Shown: positions 45,976 to 53,990, counted from the stretch's first letter. The stretch is DNA of 64,000 nucleotides from Pseudomonas sp. Irchel s3h14 (GCF_900187425.1 NZ_FYDJ01000002.1:434001-498000), one strand, 5' to 3'. Notes: a model not told the origin generated them from the sequence alone. A program made the numbers and translations.

Positions 45976-46202
45976 AAAGAAATATCACCTTGCTTCGTTA
46001 GCTCTACACTTCCGATGACGTAAAGCCAATCGAGCGCGTACAGAATGTAAGCAAAAGAAACGCGCTCAAATTTTTCCTGATACCTTTCAAATAGTGCCAG
46101 GGGGCTCATGGTGCCAAACTCACTAGATTTCAAAACCATCAATACCCGCCCGCCTACGATGTAAAGGCTCTTGAGTGGAGAGCTGGTATTTTGAATAATC
46201 AT
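45966..46202 (-). CDS. ABC-three-component system middle component
   Basis: A 78-aa protein with SPLKSLYIVGGRVLMVL near the start and VSFAYILYALDWLYVIGSVEL near the end, the pattern of small ABC-3C middle components (closest in my memory to MC6), which resemble a winged-helix module bridging ATPase and third component. The start at 46202 overlaps the CTD gene stop by 4 nt (ATGA); an in-frame upstream Met at 46265 would overlap it by 67 nt. Assignment depends partly on its neighbours. Confidence 0.78.
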   Translation of the reverse strand: MIIQNTSSPLKSLYIVGGRVLMVLKSSEFGTMSPLALFERYQEKFERVSFAYILYALDWLYVIGSVELTKQGDISLCS

Positions 46203-46789
46203 TGAGGAGGCTCCAGTATTTTGCAGTGAATGAAGCCATAGCAAACTATCAGCTGCCTTGCCCATTCAACAAGCTCAGATGCAGCGCCATGGAAGCCTGT
46301 TTTGATATCTACGATGAGCTCGGCGACTCTCAGTACAAGTTCGTCGGAGTTCATCCGGATTATATTTAGCTTTTGCTCTTCAGTAACTGGTCGCACCGTC
46401 TGGCGCATAAATACTTCACGCCTGGCGGTTCTGTACTTCTGATTTATGGCGTAAAGAAACCTTTTTTGTGCGCCAGGCTCTTCGTCGTCGATAGTCAAAA
46501 TAAGACTTTCAATGAGCTCCATGTAGCCTACATTGTCGACAATGACTTCTGAATATACCGACACTCTATTGTGCTCGATTTTTTCATCGACCCCACGGTA
46601 GTCCATCTCGACGTCAGCGATCTCATCATAAGGAGTGTGAGTCGACACAATTTTCAACAAAAGGGGGTTAAGCAGTGATGAAATAGCAGCGGGGGTTGGT
46701 GCTACCGTGATAGGCCCGCTTCCGGTGCTGACTACTGTTAAACCACCGTTCGTTGCCTGAGCGTCAATGTTTGGTGTGAACAGGCTCAT
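46199..46789 (-). CDS. ABC-three-component system C-terminal-domain protein
   Basis: A 196-aa protein. Residues 1-35 are a flexible segment containing LTVVSTGSGPITV (18-30 core). Residues 36-130 resemble the ABC-3C CTD (SLLNPLLLKIVSTHTPYDEI, VDEKIEHNRVSVYSEVI, FLYAINQKYRTAR). No enzymatic effector domain is fused at the N-terminus, unlike many third components. The gene overlaps the upstream membrane-protein gene and the downstream middle component by 4 nt each. The segment 18-28 resembles the tail of the membrane protein encoded just upstream. Confidence 0.75.
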   Translation of the reverse strand: MSLFTPNIDAQATNGGLTVVSTGSGPITVAPTPAAISSLLNPLLLKIVSTHTPYDEIADVEMDYRGVDEKIEHNRVSVYSEVIVDNVGYMELIESLILTIDDEEPGAQKRFLYAINQKYRTARREVFMRQTVRPVTEEQKLNIIRMNSDELVLRVAELIVDIKTGFHGAASELVEWARQLIVCYGFIHCKILEPPQ

Positions 46790-47082
46790 GGCTTATGTGC
46801 GGTCACATTGCCGCGACCTGTAGATACGATAGTAGTGGAGTTGTTATCTGACGATGCAGAAATTGTCGGCTTTCTGCTGAAAGCTTGCAAAGCAATTAAC
46901 AAAACAAAACAGAGGACACAACTGCCGAGAGAGTATAGAAACAGCTTGTAGATGGATTCGGCTGGCAAGACCTTGAGCAATTCAGACTTAAACCAACCAG
47001 CGTACATCGAGTAAAACATGGCAGCTCCCAGGGCTGCGAATGTTCCCCCTGCGCCTACGATAACCTTGAGGAAGCCGAACAT
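46786..47082 (-). CDS. Small two-helix membrane protein, candidate effector of the ABC-3C operon
   Basis: A 98-aa protein, first gene of the operon. Membrane helices at about residues 4-30 (FLKVIVGAGGTFAALGAAMFYS) and 45-68 (KLFLYSLGSCVLCFVLLIAL), then a Ser/Asn-rich tail with TTIVSTGRGNVT (83-94). Arg/Lys after helix 2 suggests a cytosolic tail. AGAAAGGA lies just before the ATG at 47082, which is therefore preferred over an upstream ATG at 47094. By size and topology it could be a pore-forming or membrane-disrupting effector; this is inference. Confidence 0.72.
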   Translation of the reverse strand: MFGFLKVIVGAGGTFAALGAAMFYSMYAGWFKSELLKVLPAESIYKLFLYSLGSCVLCFVLLIALQAFSRKPTISASSDNNSTTIVSTGRGNVTAHKP

Positions 47083-47190
47083 TCCTTTCTCCATGGCAGT
47101 TGGTCACTCGGCAGTGAGTGCCAGTAATGTGATATTACAGATTTCACGCCTGGATCCACAAGGGCGCTTGAGCTGCGAACCCTCGTATTA

Positions 47191-48135
47191 GGTTCTGTAC
47201 GTGAACCATCGAAACGGTACAAAGCCCCCGCAATGCCCGATTTTGCATAGAGTCGCGCGGCACCCAAGGAAAGGAGTCCTGTGATGGCCAGTCGATACAA
47301 CCTCTCGGACAAAGCATGGGACATCGTTGCTGATCTGTTCGTTGGCCCCACCCGAAGGGGCCGGCCTCGTCGTGACGACAGAAAAATGCTCAACGGGATC
47401 CTTTGGGTGCTCTGCTAAGGTGCGCCGTGGCGCGATATGCTAGATGAGCTCGGTCCCTGGTCCAGCGTCTATCAGCGCTTTCGTGACTGGCGAAACCAAC
47501 GGGTATTCGATCAGATGCTCAAGCGATTGCAGCTCAAGCTCAATGAAAACGGGCAGATCGATTTGAAGACCTGGATGATCGATTCCACAGCGGTACGTGC
47601 ATCCCGTTCCTCTGCTGGGGCCGGCAAAAAAGGGGGCCTGATGAGCCTGACGATCACGCTATAGGCCGTAGCCGTGGTGGTTTGACGACCAAAATTCACA
47701 TGCTGTGTGACGCCAACGGCGTCCCCCTCCGCTTCCTCCTTTCCGGCGGCAGCGCCAGCGACATCAACTACGCACAACCTCTTCTAGACGGGGCGAGTCT
47801 GCCCACTCCGCGCGGTCGACCAAGAAAGCGGTGCAGGTGGCTGCTCGCCGATAAAGGCTACGACGCCGAGGCATTACGGCAATACTGCGACCGCTACCGG
47901 ATGCATCCGGTCATTCCGCTACGGAGCATGAAGCGTAAACCCAGACCTGGCTTGCCGCGCCTGTTCGACAAACCCAAGAACATGCAGCGCAATATCACTG
48001 AGCGGATGTTCGGCTGACTGAAGGAAAACCGCCGCATCGGCACCCGCTACGACAAGCTGGCGGGAAGCTTTTCAGCCATGGTCACACTCGCATGCTCGTT
48101 GCGGTGTCTACGATAGTTGGTTTCGTACAGAGCCC
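47191..48135 (+). mobile_element. IS5-family insertion sequence (IS427-like), decayed
   Basis: 945 bp with imperfect terminal inverted repeats: left GGTTCTGTACGTGAACCATCG, right end reverse-complement GGGCTCTGTACGAAACCAAC. A TA dinucleotide flanks both ends (47189-47190 and 48136-48137), the usual target duplication of this group. It is inserted 108 bp upstream of the ABC-3C operon and points away from it. Confidence 0.85.
47284..48116 (+). pseudogene. IS5-family transposase, inactivated
   Basis: Starts MASRYNLSDKAWDIVADLF. An in-frame TAA at 47416 interrupts GILWVLC/GAPWRD, and a TGA at 48015 interrupts ERMFG/LKENRRIG. An A6G5 run near 47628 is where IS427-group elements frameshift; the frame changes there (ORF ending 47664, next segment TTKIHMLCDANG). 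The DDE-domain remnants IDSTAVRASRSS and LLADKGYDAEALR are recognisable. Two nonsense codons make it non-functional. Confidence 0.88.
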
Positions 48136-48433
48136 TAATGACCGCTTCTGGCCGTCTGCTGCCTGTCGCCACGGCAGCTTTTGGCGGATTCCTACCTATT
48201 CTCGACGGAGGGGATGATCAACAACGTTCGAATTCGGGAGGTTTACCATTCCGTATGCGGCTCTGAATTACTTGCAGACCGACAACGTGCTGACATCTAA
48301 AAAATCCCGAGTTCGATTCCACCGAACGCCATAACTAGCTGATTTGTTTATAGTTACTAGTTGGGGTACGCCGAATTTTCCAGCGAACTCCAGATGCCCG
48401 AAAAACCTACTCTCGCCGAAACATACCGTTCGT
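48136..48433. other. Right end of the island, no gene
   Basis: About 300 bp between the IS and attR. Near 48309-48331 is a tRNA-3'-end-like piece, GAGTTCGATTCCACCGAACG followed by CCA, without a matching cloverleaf. Otherwise no feature. Confidence 0.45.
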
Positions 48434-48448
48434 CTGGTGCCGGCACCA
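48434..48448 (+). other. attR (15-bp core)
   Basis: CTGGTGCCGGCACCA, identical to the 3' end of tRNA-Thr at 36906-36920; GTTCG also precedes both copies at slightly different spacing. Confidence 0.85.
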
Positions 48449-48453
48449 TACAA

Positions 48454-48487
48454 AACAAAGCCCTCGTAGAAATACGAGGGCTTTGTT
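48454..48487. terminator. Bidirectional terminator at the right island border
   Basis: AACAAAGCCCTCGTA-GAAA-TACGAGGGCTTTGTT. Probably the original tRNA-Thr terminator, and also the terminator of the minus-strand SDR gene. Confidence 0.85.
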
Positions 48488-48513
48488 GTTTCCGGGATTT
48501 GGAAAGTCAGGTC

Positions 48514-49224
48514 TTAGTGACCCGCGCTCTGCCCACCATCAACGTGCAGGATCTCGCCGGTGACAAAGTTGGCGCTGTCCAGATACACGACCGCCTGAGC
48601 AATGTCGCTGATCTCGCCCATGTGCCCGATCGGGTGCAGATTGCCCAGCGCTTCATGAGTTTCCTCGCCATGCATCGGGGTCTTGATGATGCCGGGGCTG
48701 ACCGCGTTCACACGAATACCGCGCTTGGCGTACTCGATGGCCAGGGATTTGGTCGCCGCGTTCAGGCCACCTTTGGTCAACGACGCCAGTACCGACGGCA
48801 CGCCGTCGATGGCGTGGTCCACCAGGCTGGTGGTGATGTTGACGACGTGGCCTCTGCCTTGCTTTTCCATCTCGGTGATCGCGAGTTGGGTGATGTAGAA
48901 GAAGCCGTTCAGGTTCACCGACAGCACGTTGGCGTAGTCTTCCGCAGTGTACGCAGTAAACGGTTTGGCAACGAAGATCCCGGCGTTGTTGACCAGGGTG
49001 TCGATGCGGCCGAAACGTGCGATGGCTTCACGGATGACTTGCTGGGCGACTTCCGGGTTGCCGATGTCGCCCGCCACGGTGAGGATGTCCGGGTCGGTGG
49101 ACGGTTTGATCGAACGCGAAGTGGCGACAACTTTGTAATCCAGATCACGGAACGCCTTGACCATGCCTGCGCCGAGACCTTGGGAGGCGCCAGTAATAAC
49201 GATGACTTTTTTCGAATTGCTCAT
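48514..49224 (-). CDS. SDR family oxidoreductase-like protein lacking the catalytic Tyr
   Basis: A 236-aa short-chain dehydrogenase fold: cofactor loop TGASQGLG at residues 12-19, NNAG near residue 84, catalytic-site strand VVNITTSLVD and C-terminal FVTGEILHVDGGQSAGH. The expected YxxxK is AxxxK (VLASLTKGG), so the general-acid Tyr is absent. I recall the same change in close homologs, so it is a subfamily trait and not a local mutation. GAGG precedes the Met at 49224; an upstream Met at 49236 is less likely. It is followed by a DsbA-family and a tautomerase gene on the same strand. Confidence 0.85.
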   Translation of the reverse strand: MSNSKKVIVITGASQGLGAGMVKAFRDLDYKVVATSRSIKPSTDPDILTVAGDIGNPEVAQQVIREAIARFGRIDTLVNNAGIFVAKPFTAYTAEDYANVLSVNLNGFFYITQLAITEMEKQGRGHVVNITTSLVDHAIDGVPSVLASLTKGGLNAATKSLAIEYAKRGIRVNAVSPGIIKTPMHGEETHEALGNLHPIGHMGEISDIAQAVVYLDSANFVTGEILHVDGGQSAGH

Positions 49225-49267
49225 GATGAACCTCAACTAATAAATGATGGTTTGAAAAAATAAGTAA

Positions 49268-49924
49268 TCAGGCTTCGGCGGGGGCCTTCGCCATTTGTCT
49301 CAACATCTGTTCGTAGTACTCGACCGACTGCGAGCCGGACACCAGGTGACGACCGTTAAGCACCATGGCCGGAACCGAATTGATACCGCGCTGGCGGTAA
49401 AACTCTTCAAGCTCTCGCACTTCTTTGGCGAACGCGCCGGACACCAACACCTCTTGAGCAGCCGCCGCATCCAGTCCCGCTTCAGCAGCCAGACCCACCA
49501 GCGTCTCGCGATCGCTCGGGTTCTGGCCGTCGGTGAAATAAGCGCGCAGCAGGATTTTCTTGAGTGCGACCTGCCGCCCTTCCTGCAACGCCCACATCAA
49601 CAACCGGTGAGCATCAAACGTGTTGTAGAAGTGGCTGCGCTTCTCCAGATCGAACTTGAAGCCAATGGCCTCACCGCGAGCGATCTGCATCGCTTTGCCG
49701 GCGGCAACGTCTTCGGCGCTGCGCCCATACTTGCGCATCAAATGCTCGACCGCTTTTTCGCCGACTGCCGGCATGTCCGGGTTCAACTCGAAGGGCTTGT
49801 AGGTCAGCTCAACCGAGATTTCACCGGCCACGTTTTCGATGGCCTGCTCCAGCGCCGTCGCGCCCAACGCGCACCACGGGCACACCACGTCGGAGATGAA
49901 ATCGATGGAGACCGACGCGGTCAT
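49268..49924 (-). CDS. DsbA family oxidoreductase (FrnE type)
   Basis: A 218-aa cytosolic thioredoxin-fold protein with inserted helical domain: SIDFISDVVCPWCALG (CPWC active site at residues 15-18), YKPFELNPDMP, and VPAMVLNGRHLVSGSQ. No signal peptide, as in FrnE-type proteins that act on cytosolic disulfides or as polyketide-type isomerases. The gene overlaps the tautomerase gene by 4 nt. Confidence 0.9.
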   Translation of the reverse strand: MTASVSIDFISDVVCPWCALGATALEQAIENVAGEISVELTYKPFELNPDMPAVGEKAVEHLMRKYGRSAEDVAAGKAMQIARGEAIGFKFDLEKRSHFYNTFDAHRLLMWALQEGRQVALKKILLRAYFTDGQNPSDRETLVGLAAEAGLDAAAAQEVLVSGAFAKEVRELEEFYRQRGINSVPAMVLNGRHLVSGSQSVEYYEQMLRQMAKAPAEA

Positions 49925-50142
49925 GACTGCCCCTCCGCCTCAGCCAGCTGCTTGCGGTACTGGGTGGTGGTGATGCCGGCGTAGCCCCAGTTATCGGTGT
50001 CGACTTCTTCGATCACGATGTGGGTCAGGTGCGGATCCTTGTTGAGGACGCGTTCCAGGGTTTCAGTGATTTCGGCGATCACCTGAGCTTTCTGCTCAGA
50101 GGTAACGCCATCGCGGGTGATGCGTACGCTTACGAAAGGCAT
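49921..50142 (-). CDS. 4-oxalocrotonate tautomerase family protein
   Basis: A 73-aa tautomerase subunit. Catalytic Pro1 is exposed after Met removal (MPFVSVRITRDG), and there is a helix SEQKAQVIAEITETLERVL and the strand THIVIEEVDTDNWGYAG. Family members isomerise keto-enol substrates; the physiological substrate is unknown. Likely first gene of the tautomerase-frnE-SDR set. Confidence 0.9.
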   Translation of the reverse strand: MPFVSVRITRDGVTSEQKAQVIAEITETLERVLNKDPHLTHIVIEEVDTDNWGYAGITTTQYRKQLAEAEGQS

Positions 50143-50362
50143 GAGGAATCTCCAGTGACCTTCCCTTCGGAATGAATGGGTAGGCGTTGGAGTTCAATGT
50201 ATGGGGTTGGCTGGAGGGGATAAAGGTGGGGGCGGGAACATCATTAGTTACGCGGTGTAATGAGTTATGTCTCGCAGACACAATACGTTTGCATCAAAAA
50301 CGATCAATCGACTAGCCTGCATTTATCGTAAATTTTAGATAACTCAAAGGAGGGAGACGTTA

Positions 50363-50686
50363 ATGGCAGTTCAATATTTCGACAGCCCATTCCATGCCAC
50401 GCATCACAGCGAAGTCGCTAGCAAAAAAGCGCTGAAGATGGAGCTATCGATATTCATCACTGACTGCATCAAAACCCTGGGCCTCAGACAAAGTGAGGCG
50501 GCAGCCAGGTTGAACGTGACCCAATCACGCGTCTCAGAACTCACCACTGGCAAGATCGAGAAATTTACGATCGATGCAATGATGGACATGCTGGATAAAC
50601 TCGGCTTTCGAACGACTTTTACGTTGCCATCCAACGATGCCGGGGCTTTGCCTCAGATCGTAATTTCACAAGCTAACGCCTGCTAG
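50363..50686 (+). CDS. XRE-type HTH protein, orphan antitoxin-like
   Basis: A 107-aa protein with a helix-turn-helix (LRQSEAAARLNVTQSRVSELTTGKI, residues 45-70) followed by a short C-terminal strand region. The family is typical of HigA-like antitoxins paired with Gp49/HigB toxins, but the 220 bp upstream hold no toxin gene. AGGGAG lies 6-7 nt before the ATG. It may act as a stand-alone regulator. Confidence 0.8.
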   Translation: MAVQYFDSPFHATHHSEVASKKALKMELSIFITDCIKTLGLRQSEAAARLNVTQSRVSELTTGKIEKFTIDAMMDMLDKLGFRTTFTLPSNDAGALPQIVISQANAC

Positions 50687-50739
50687 ACGTTGTGTGATTT
50701 TGCAGTAGGACTCAGCCCCTTCTGATGTAGTCCGTCTTG

Positions 50740-50925
50740 TTACGTGTCGCTTTTTTTCACTTTCAGCGACACGTTATTAGAACGTGTCGCTGGAGACGAC
50801 ATACGCGAGTCGATGCGTTCCTTCGTTAACGGCCTCCCCTCAGCGATTGGAAGCGCTTGGCTCTCATTCATTTCGCGTACAGATTCCAGCAAATCCTTTT
50901 GAAACTTATCCAATTCAATGTCCAT
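50740..50925 (-). CDS. Small protein, probable truncated HTH-antitoxin fragment
   Basis: A 61-aa frame beginning MDIELDKFQKDLLESVREMN, which resembles the N-terminus of HigA/XRE antitoxins that precede the HTH; the HTH itself is absent and the rest (ATRSNNVSLKVKKSDT) looks unrelated. AAGGAG lies 10 nt before the ATG. Either a remnant or an independent small gene. Confidence 0.45.
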   Translation of the reverse strand: MDIELDKFQKDLLESVREMNESQALPIAEGRPLTKERIDSRMSSPATRSNNVSLKVKKSDT

Positions 50926-51250
50926 TCCTGATATCTCCTTCAGCAAGTCGGCAAGGCAATCAGCACGCCTTCTTCAAATTATGAAAATTATGGCTGACTA
51001 ATAATTATTGCCCAGCCATAAAAATCACTAAAACCTTCAACCCACGCCACCACCTAGCCACGATTGCGCATCCACCGCTCTCAAGCTACCTTCAACCCGT
51101 CGCTGCCAATTCAGCGACCGGGCCTGAGAACTCGAATTCGATGCAGAAACCAGCCGGAGTTCTCCTTATGCATGCCCGCAATCCATTCAAAATTTTCGCT
51201 ATTGCTACACCGGGTCACGCCCACCACCGCCCAAAAACCGGAGGTGCCCA
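50926..51250. other. Intergenic region, AT-rich start
   Basis: About 325 bp between the antitoxin-like fragment and the DUF3077 gene. No ORF with an RBS. It contains the divergent promoters but none clear enough to place. Confidence 0.4.
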
Positions 51251-51532
51251 ATGACCAACCCCCAAGACCTGAAAACCATCGGCCTCACCCCTTTCTCCTA
51301 CCACGACAACCAACCGCTGTTCCGCATCAACGCCGGTGTCCCGGTCATCCAGGCCCTCTCCCACGCCTCCGACCTGCTCCACATCGCCAAACTCCTTGCA
51401 TCAGACGCTGCCATGGTTCGTGACACCGACCGACATGCCTGGGCGTCGCATTTTTTGCAGGATATGAGTAAGGCGATCATCGATGACGTAGCGAAGGTGC
51501 TCGATGCACCGGGTAACAATCGCAACCCGTGA
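51251..51532 (+). CDS. DUF3077 family protein
   Basis: A 93-aa cytosolic protein of the DUF3077 family: PLFRINAGVPVIQALSHASDLLHIAKLLA and an HxWAxxFLxDMSKAIIDDV end. The family is almost confined to Pseudomonas and has no known function. GGAGGTGCCCA precedes the ATG; the bidirectional terminator at 51563-51592 follows. Confidence 0.85.
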   Translation: MTNPQDLKTIGLTPFSYHDNQPLFRINAGVPVIQALSHASDLLHIAKLLASDAAMVRDTDRHAWASHFLQDMSKAIIDDVAKVLDAPGNNRNP

Positions 51533-51562
51533 CGTCGTCACGTAGACCCAAGCCGCGCGCAT

Positions 51563-51592
51563 AAAAAAGCCCCAAATCAATCGGGGCTTTTT
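51563..51592. terminator. Bidirectional terminator
   Basis: AAAAAAGCCCCAAATCAATCGGGGCTTTTT, serving the DUF3077 gene (plus) and the gene at 51604-52356 (minus). Confidence 0.9.
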
Positions 51593-51603
51593 GCGTAAGT
51601 CGG

Positions 51604-52356
51604 TCATCGACCCACTGGCTGTTTCGGGTGGTATCGATCACTCACGCTACTGTCTATCGGCTCCTCCCCCCGAACCGACTGAGCCACAGCTTCGATAATG
51701 GCGGCCCAAATATCCGGCCTTGCCAGCACAGGCATTTCCTTTGCCAATACGTTGCTCAGCGTCCCTTCGTTCTGCTCTATGGATCGCAAGAGCCGATCAG
51801 CCTGTTGATCAGGCATCTCAACGACCTCCTTGATTGCCTGTCTGGCCCTTATGTGACTTCGTAAATACCGCGACTCTTCACGCATCTGTTCGGTGATGGT
51901 GCGGCGAATGACGTTAGACATGAAAACAACGTGTGGCCCCAGGTTCGGATAGCGCCACACCGGGCGGGCTTGATCCTGGCCTGTGAATTCAATATTCGAG
52001 ACCACACCGTCAGGGTATTGCGTACGAGTACTGGCGAATGTTACCTGGTCTCGTATGCCCTGCATGAGCGGTTTTGAAACCTGATTCAGCACGCTGTCAT
52101 AAAGACGCCGCTCAGCAGAGTCGTCGGTGATAACAAAGAGGTGAGGCACATCGAGGTCCGCTGCTGACATGACTGCTGCAGTCTTGACGACGATTGGGCA
52201 GAAGTAGCTCGTTCCAGGCAGGTTGTCATTCACTCGCCATAGCGGCACCTTCACCGCCTCTTCGGGTGAAGCCGCCACCATCAAATCGGCGTTGATGGCG
52301 TCGACATACTTACCGCCTATAGGTTCTGGCGCCTGCAACCGCTCGCCAGTGAGCAT
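51604..52356 (-). CDS. Hypothetical protein
   Basis: A 250-aa protein I do not recognise. The N-terminal half has alternating strands (VPHLFVITDDSAERRLYDS, VSNIEFTGQDQARPVWRYP). The C-terminal half is helical with IKEVVEMPDQQADRLLRSIEQNEGTLS, in a pattern vaguely like Fic-associated helical segments. No membrane segment. The ATG at 52356 is the first ATG; the frame opens at a TTG at 52383, and neither has a clear RBS. Three iterated AAAAACG repeats lie just upstream (52382-52420), possibly an operator. Confidence 0.6.
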   Translation of the reverse strand: MLTGERLQAPEPIGGKYVDAINADLMVAASPEEAVKVPLWRVNDNLPGTSYFCPIVVKTAAVMSAADLDVPHLFVITDDSAERRLYDSVLNQVSKPLMQGIRDQVTFASTRTQYPDGVVSNIEFTGQDQARPVWRYPNLGPHVVFMSNVIRRTITEQMREESRYLRSHIRARQAIKEVVEMPDQQADRLLRSIEQNEGTLSNVLAKEMPVLARPDIWAAIIEAVAQSVRGEEPIDSSVSDRYHPKQPVGR

Positions 52357-52510
52357 TGAATTGGACACCGTCGAACTAACCAAAAACGCATAAAAACGAT
52401 TTTACTTGCTCAAAAACGATCACAAATCTGGCTTTTTGCACAAAACCGTTTCGAAACTGGACAATCTCACTGAGCCCCTCACACACTGAAACCCGCAACA
52501 GCGCCCACAA

Positions 52511-52538
52511 AAAAAGCCCCAAACCAGTCGGGGCTTTT
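52511..52538 (-). terminator. Terminator of the OprD-family porin gene
   Basis: AAAAGCCCCGACTGGTTTGGGGCTTTTTTT on the minus strand, about 45 nt after the porin stop. Confidence 0.88.
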
Positions 52539-52581
52539 CCTTTCTCAGCCTTGCATCAGGCCTCGATGGTGCAACCGATCA

Positions 52582-53865
52582 TCAGAAAATGTTGATCGGA
52601 TAATCCACGAACACACGCACTTCGTTACCGCTGGAGTTGTACTCACTCGATTTCTGCGAGACACGCAGGATCGAGCTGCGCAGTTTCACGCTCAGGTCTT
52701 TGGCCGGGCCGCTTTGCACGACGTACTTGAACTGGTTGAAGATTTCGCGCTCGGTACCGCCTTCGCTGGTGGAGGTGGTGATGTTGTCGCCGCGCACGTA
52801 AGCGAAGTTGTAGCTCAGGCCTGGAATACCGAAGGTGCTGAAGTCGAGGCCGTAGCCCAGCTGCCAGCTGCGTTCGTCTTCGGCGTTGAAGTCGGACCAG
52901 TAGGAGTTCGCCAGGTAGATAGTGTTGCCGCCGTCGCCGACGCGACCTTGATCTTTCTGGTAGCCGCCGTAGGCGTAGCCCAGGTTGCTGTCGCCGGTGC
53001 TGCGCTGGTGGGCGAGCGTGAACGAGTGCGCGCCGGTGGCGAATGTGGCGGCCAGGCTCCAGATTTTGTTGTCGTCGCCGGTCGCACCGCTGTCGCGGAC
53101 GTAGGAATCTTCCAACTTGGTGCGGTAGCCGTTGAAGTCCAGGGTCAGGGACTGATCCTTGTCGATCGGGAACACGTAGTTGGCGTTCACGTATTGCTTC
53201 TTCAGCACGTCTTCGACGTCGGAGGCGTACAGCGCAGCCTTGAACTGTTCGGTGAACTGGTAACTACCGCCCAACACGTTGATCGACTTCAGGCCGCCGC
53301 TGTCATGGCCTTCAGCGCTTTTGCGCGATTCGGCGGTGAAGCGACCGGCGTTCAGCTCCAGGCCTTTGATCTCCCTGGAGGTGATCAGCGTGCCGGTGTA
53401 GCTTTCTGGCAGCAGACGCCCGTTGTCGTAGCTCAACACCGGCAGGGCCGGCATCTGGTCGCCGTACGTCAGAACGGTGCTGGACAGGCGGAATTTTACC
53501 GCGCCACCGGCTTTGGCCAGATCGCCGGCCGGGTTACCGCTGTCGCCTTCCTTGAAGAAGTCGATGCCTTGGCCGCCGCTGTGGCTACCACGGTCCAGAC
53601 GCAAGCCGTACAGACCGAAGGCATCAACGCCCACGCCGACGGTACCTTGGGTGAAGCCCGAGGTGTAGGTGCCGATGGCAGCCTGACCCCATTCACGCTG
53701 GTCGTCATTGCCGTCTTTTTTGTCACGATTGATGTAGGCATTGCGCAGCAGCACTTTGAGGCTGCTGTCTTCAACAAAACCCTTGGACTCGGCCTGGTCG
53801 TTAGCCATGACCTGTGTAGCACTCAACATCCCCAGAGCGATCAGGCTGATTCGCGTGTTCAACAT
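52582..53865 (-). CDS. OprD family outer-membrane porin
   Basis: A 427-aa outer-membrane channel: signal peptide (residues 1-21, ending MAN), the OprD opening GFVEDSSLKVLLRNAYINRDKK, REWGQAAIGTYTSGFTQGTVGVGVDAFG and a C-terminal beta-strand ending in Phe. OprD-type porins import basic amino acids (OccD) or carboxylates (OccK); the sequence alone does not settle which. It is monocistronic, with terminators on both sides. Confidence 0.93.
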   Translation of the reverse strand: MLNTRISLIALGMLSATQVMANDQAESKGFVEDSSLKVLLRNAYINRDKKDGNDDQREWGQAAIGTYTSGFTQGTVGVGVDAFGLYGLRLDRGSHSGGQGIDFFKEGDSGNPAGDLAKAGGAVKFRLSSTVLTYGDQMPALPVLSYDNGRLLPESYTGTLITSREIKGLELNAGRFTAESRKSAEGHDSGGLKSINVLGGSYQFTEQFKAALYASDVEDVLKKQYVNANYVFPIDKDQSLTLDFNGYRTKLEDSYVRDSGATGDDNKIWSLAATFATGAHSFTLAHQRSTGDSNLGYAYGGYQKDQGRVGDGGNTIYLANSYWSDFNAEDERSWQLGYGLDFSTFGIPGLSYNFAYVRGDNITTSTSEGGTEREIFNQFKYVVQSGPAKDLSVKLRSSILRVSQKSSEYNSSGNEVRVFVDYPINIF

Positions 53866-53948
53866 TTTGTTCTTTTCCTTATGATCGGTTGATACGCGCT
53901 GCGTCGAACGGCTGAAACGGCGCTATCGCACTCTTTTTTCACCCCAAA

Positions 53949-53990
53949 CAAAAAGGCCCGCGCACGAAGAAATCGTGGCGGGCCTTTTTG
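53949..53990 (-). terminator. Terminator of the DsbA-family gene 54118-54789
   Basis: CAAAAAGGCCCGCGCACG...CGTGGCGGGCCTTTTTG, a strong stem with T5 on either strand, about 130 nt after the minus-strand stop. Confidence 0.85.
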
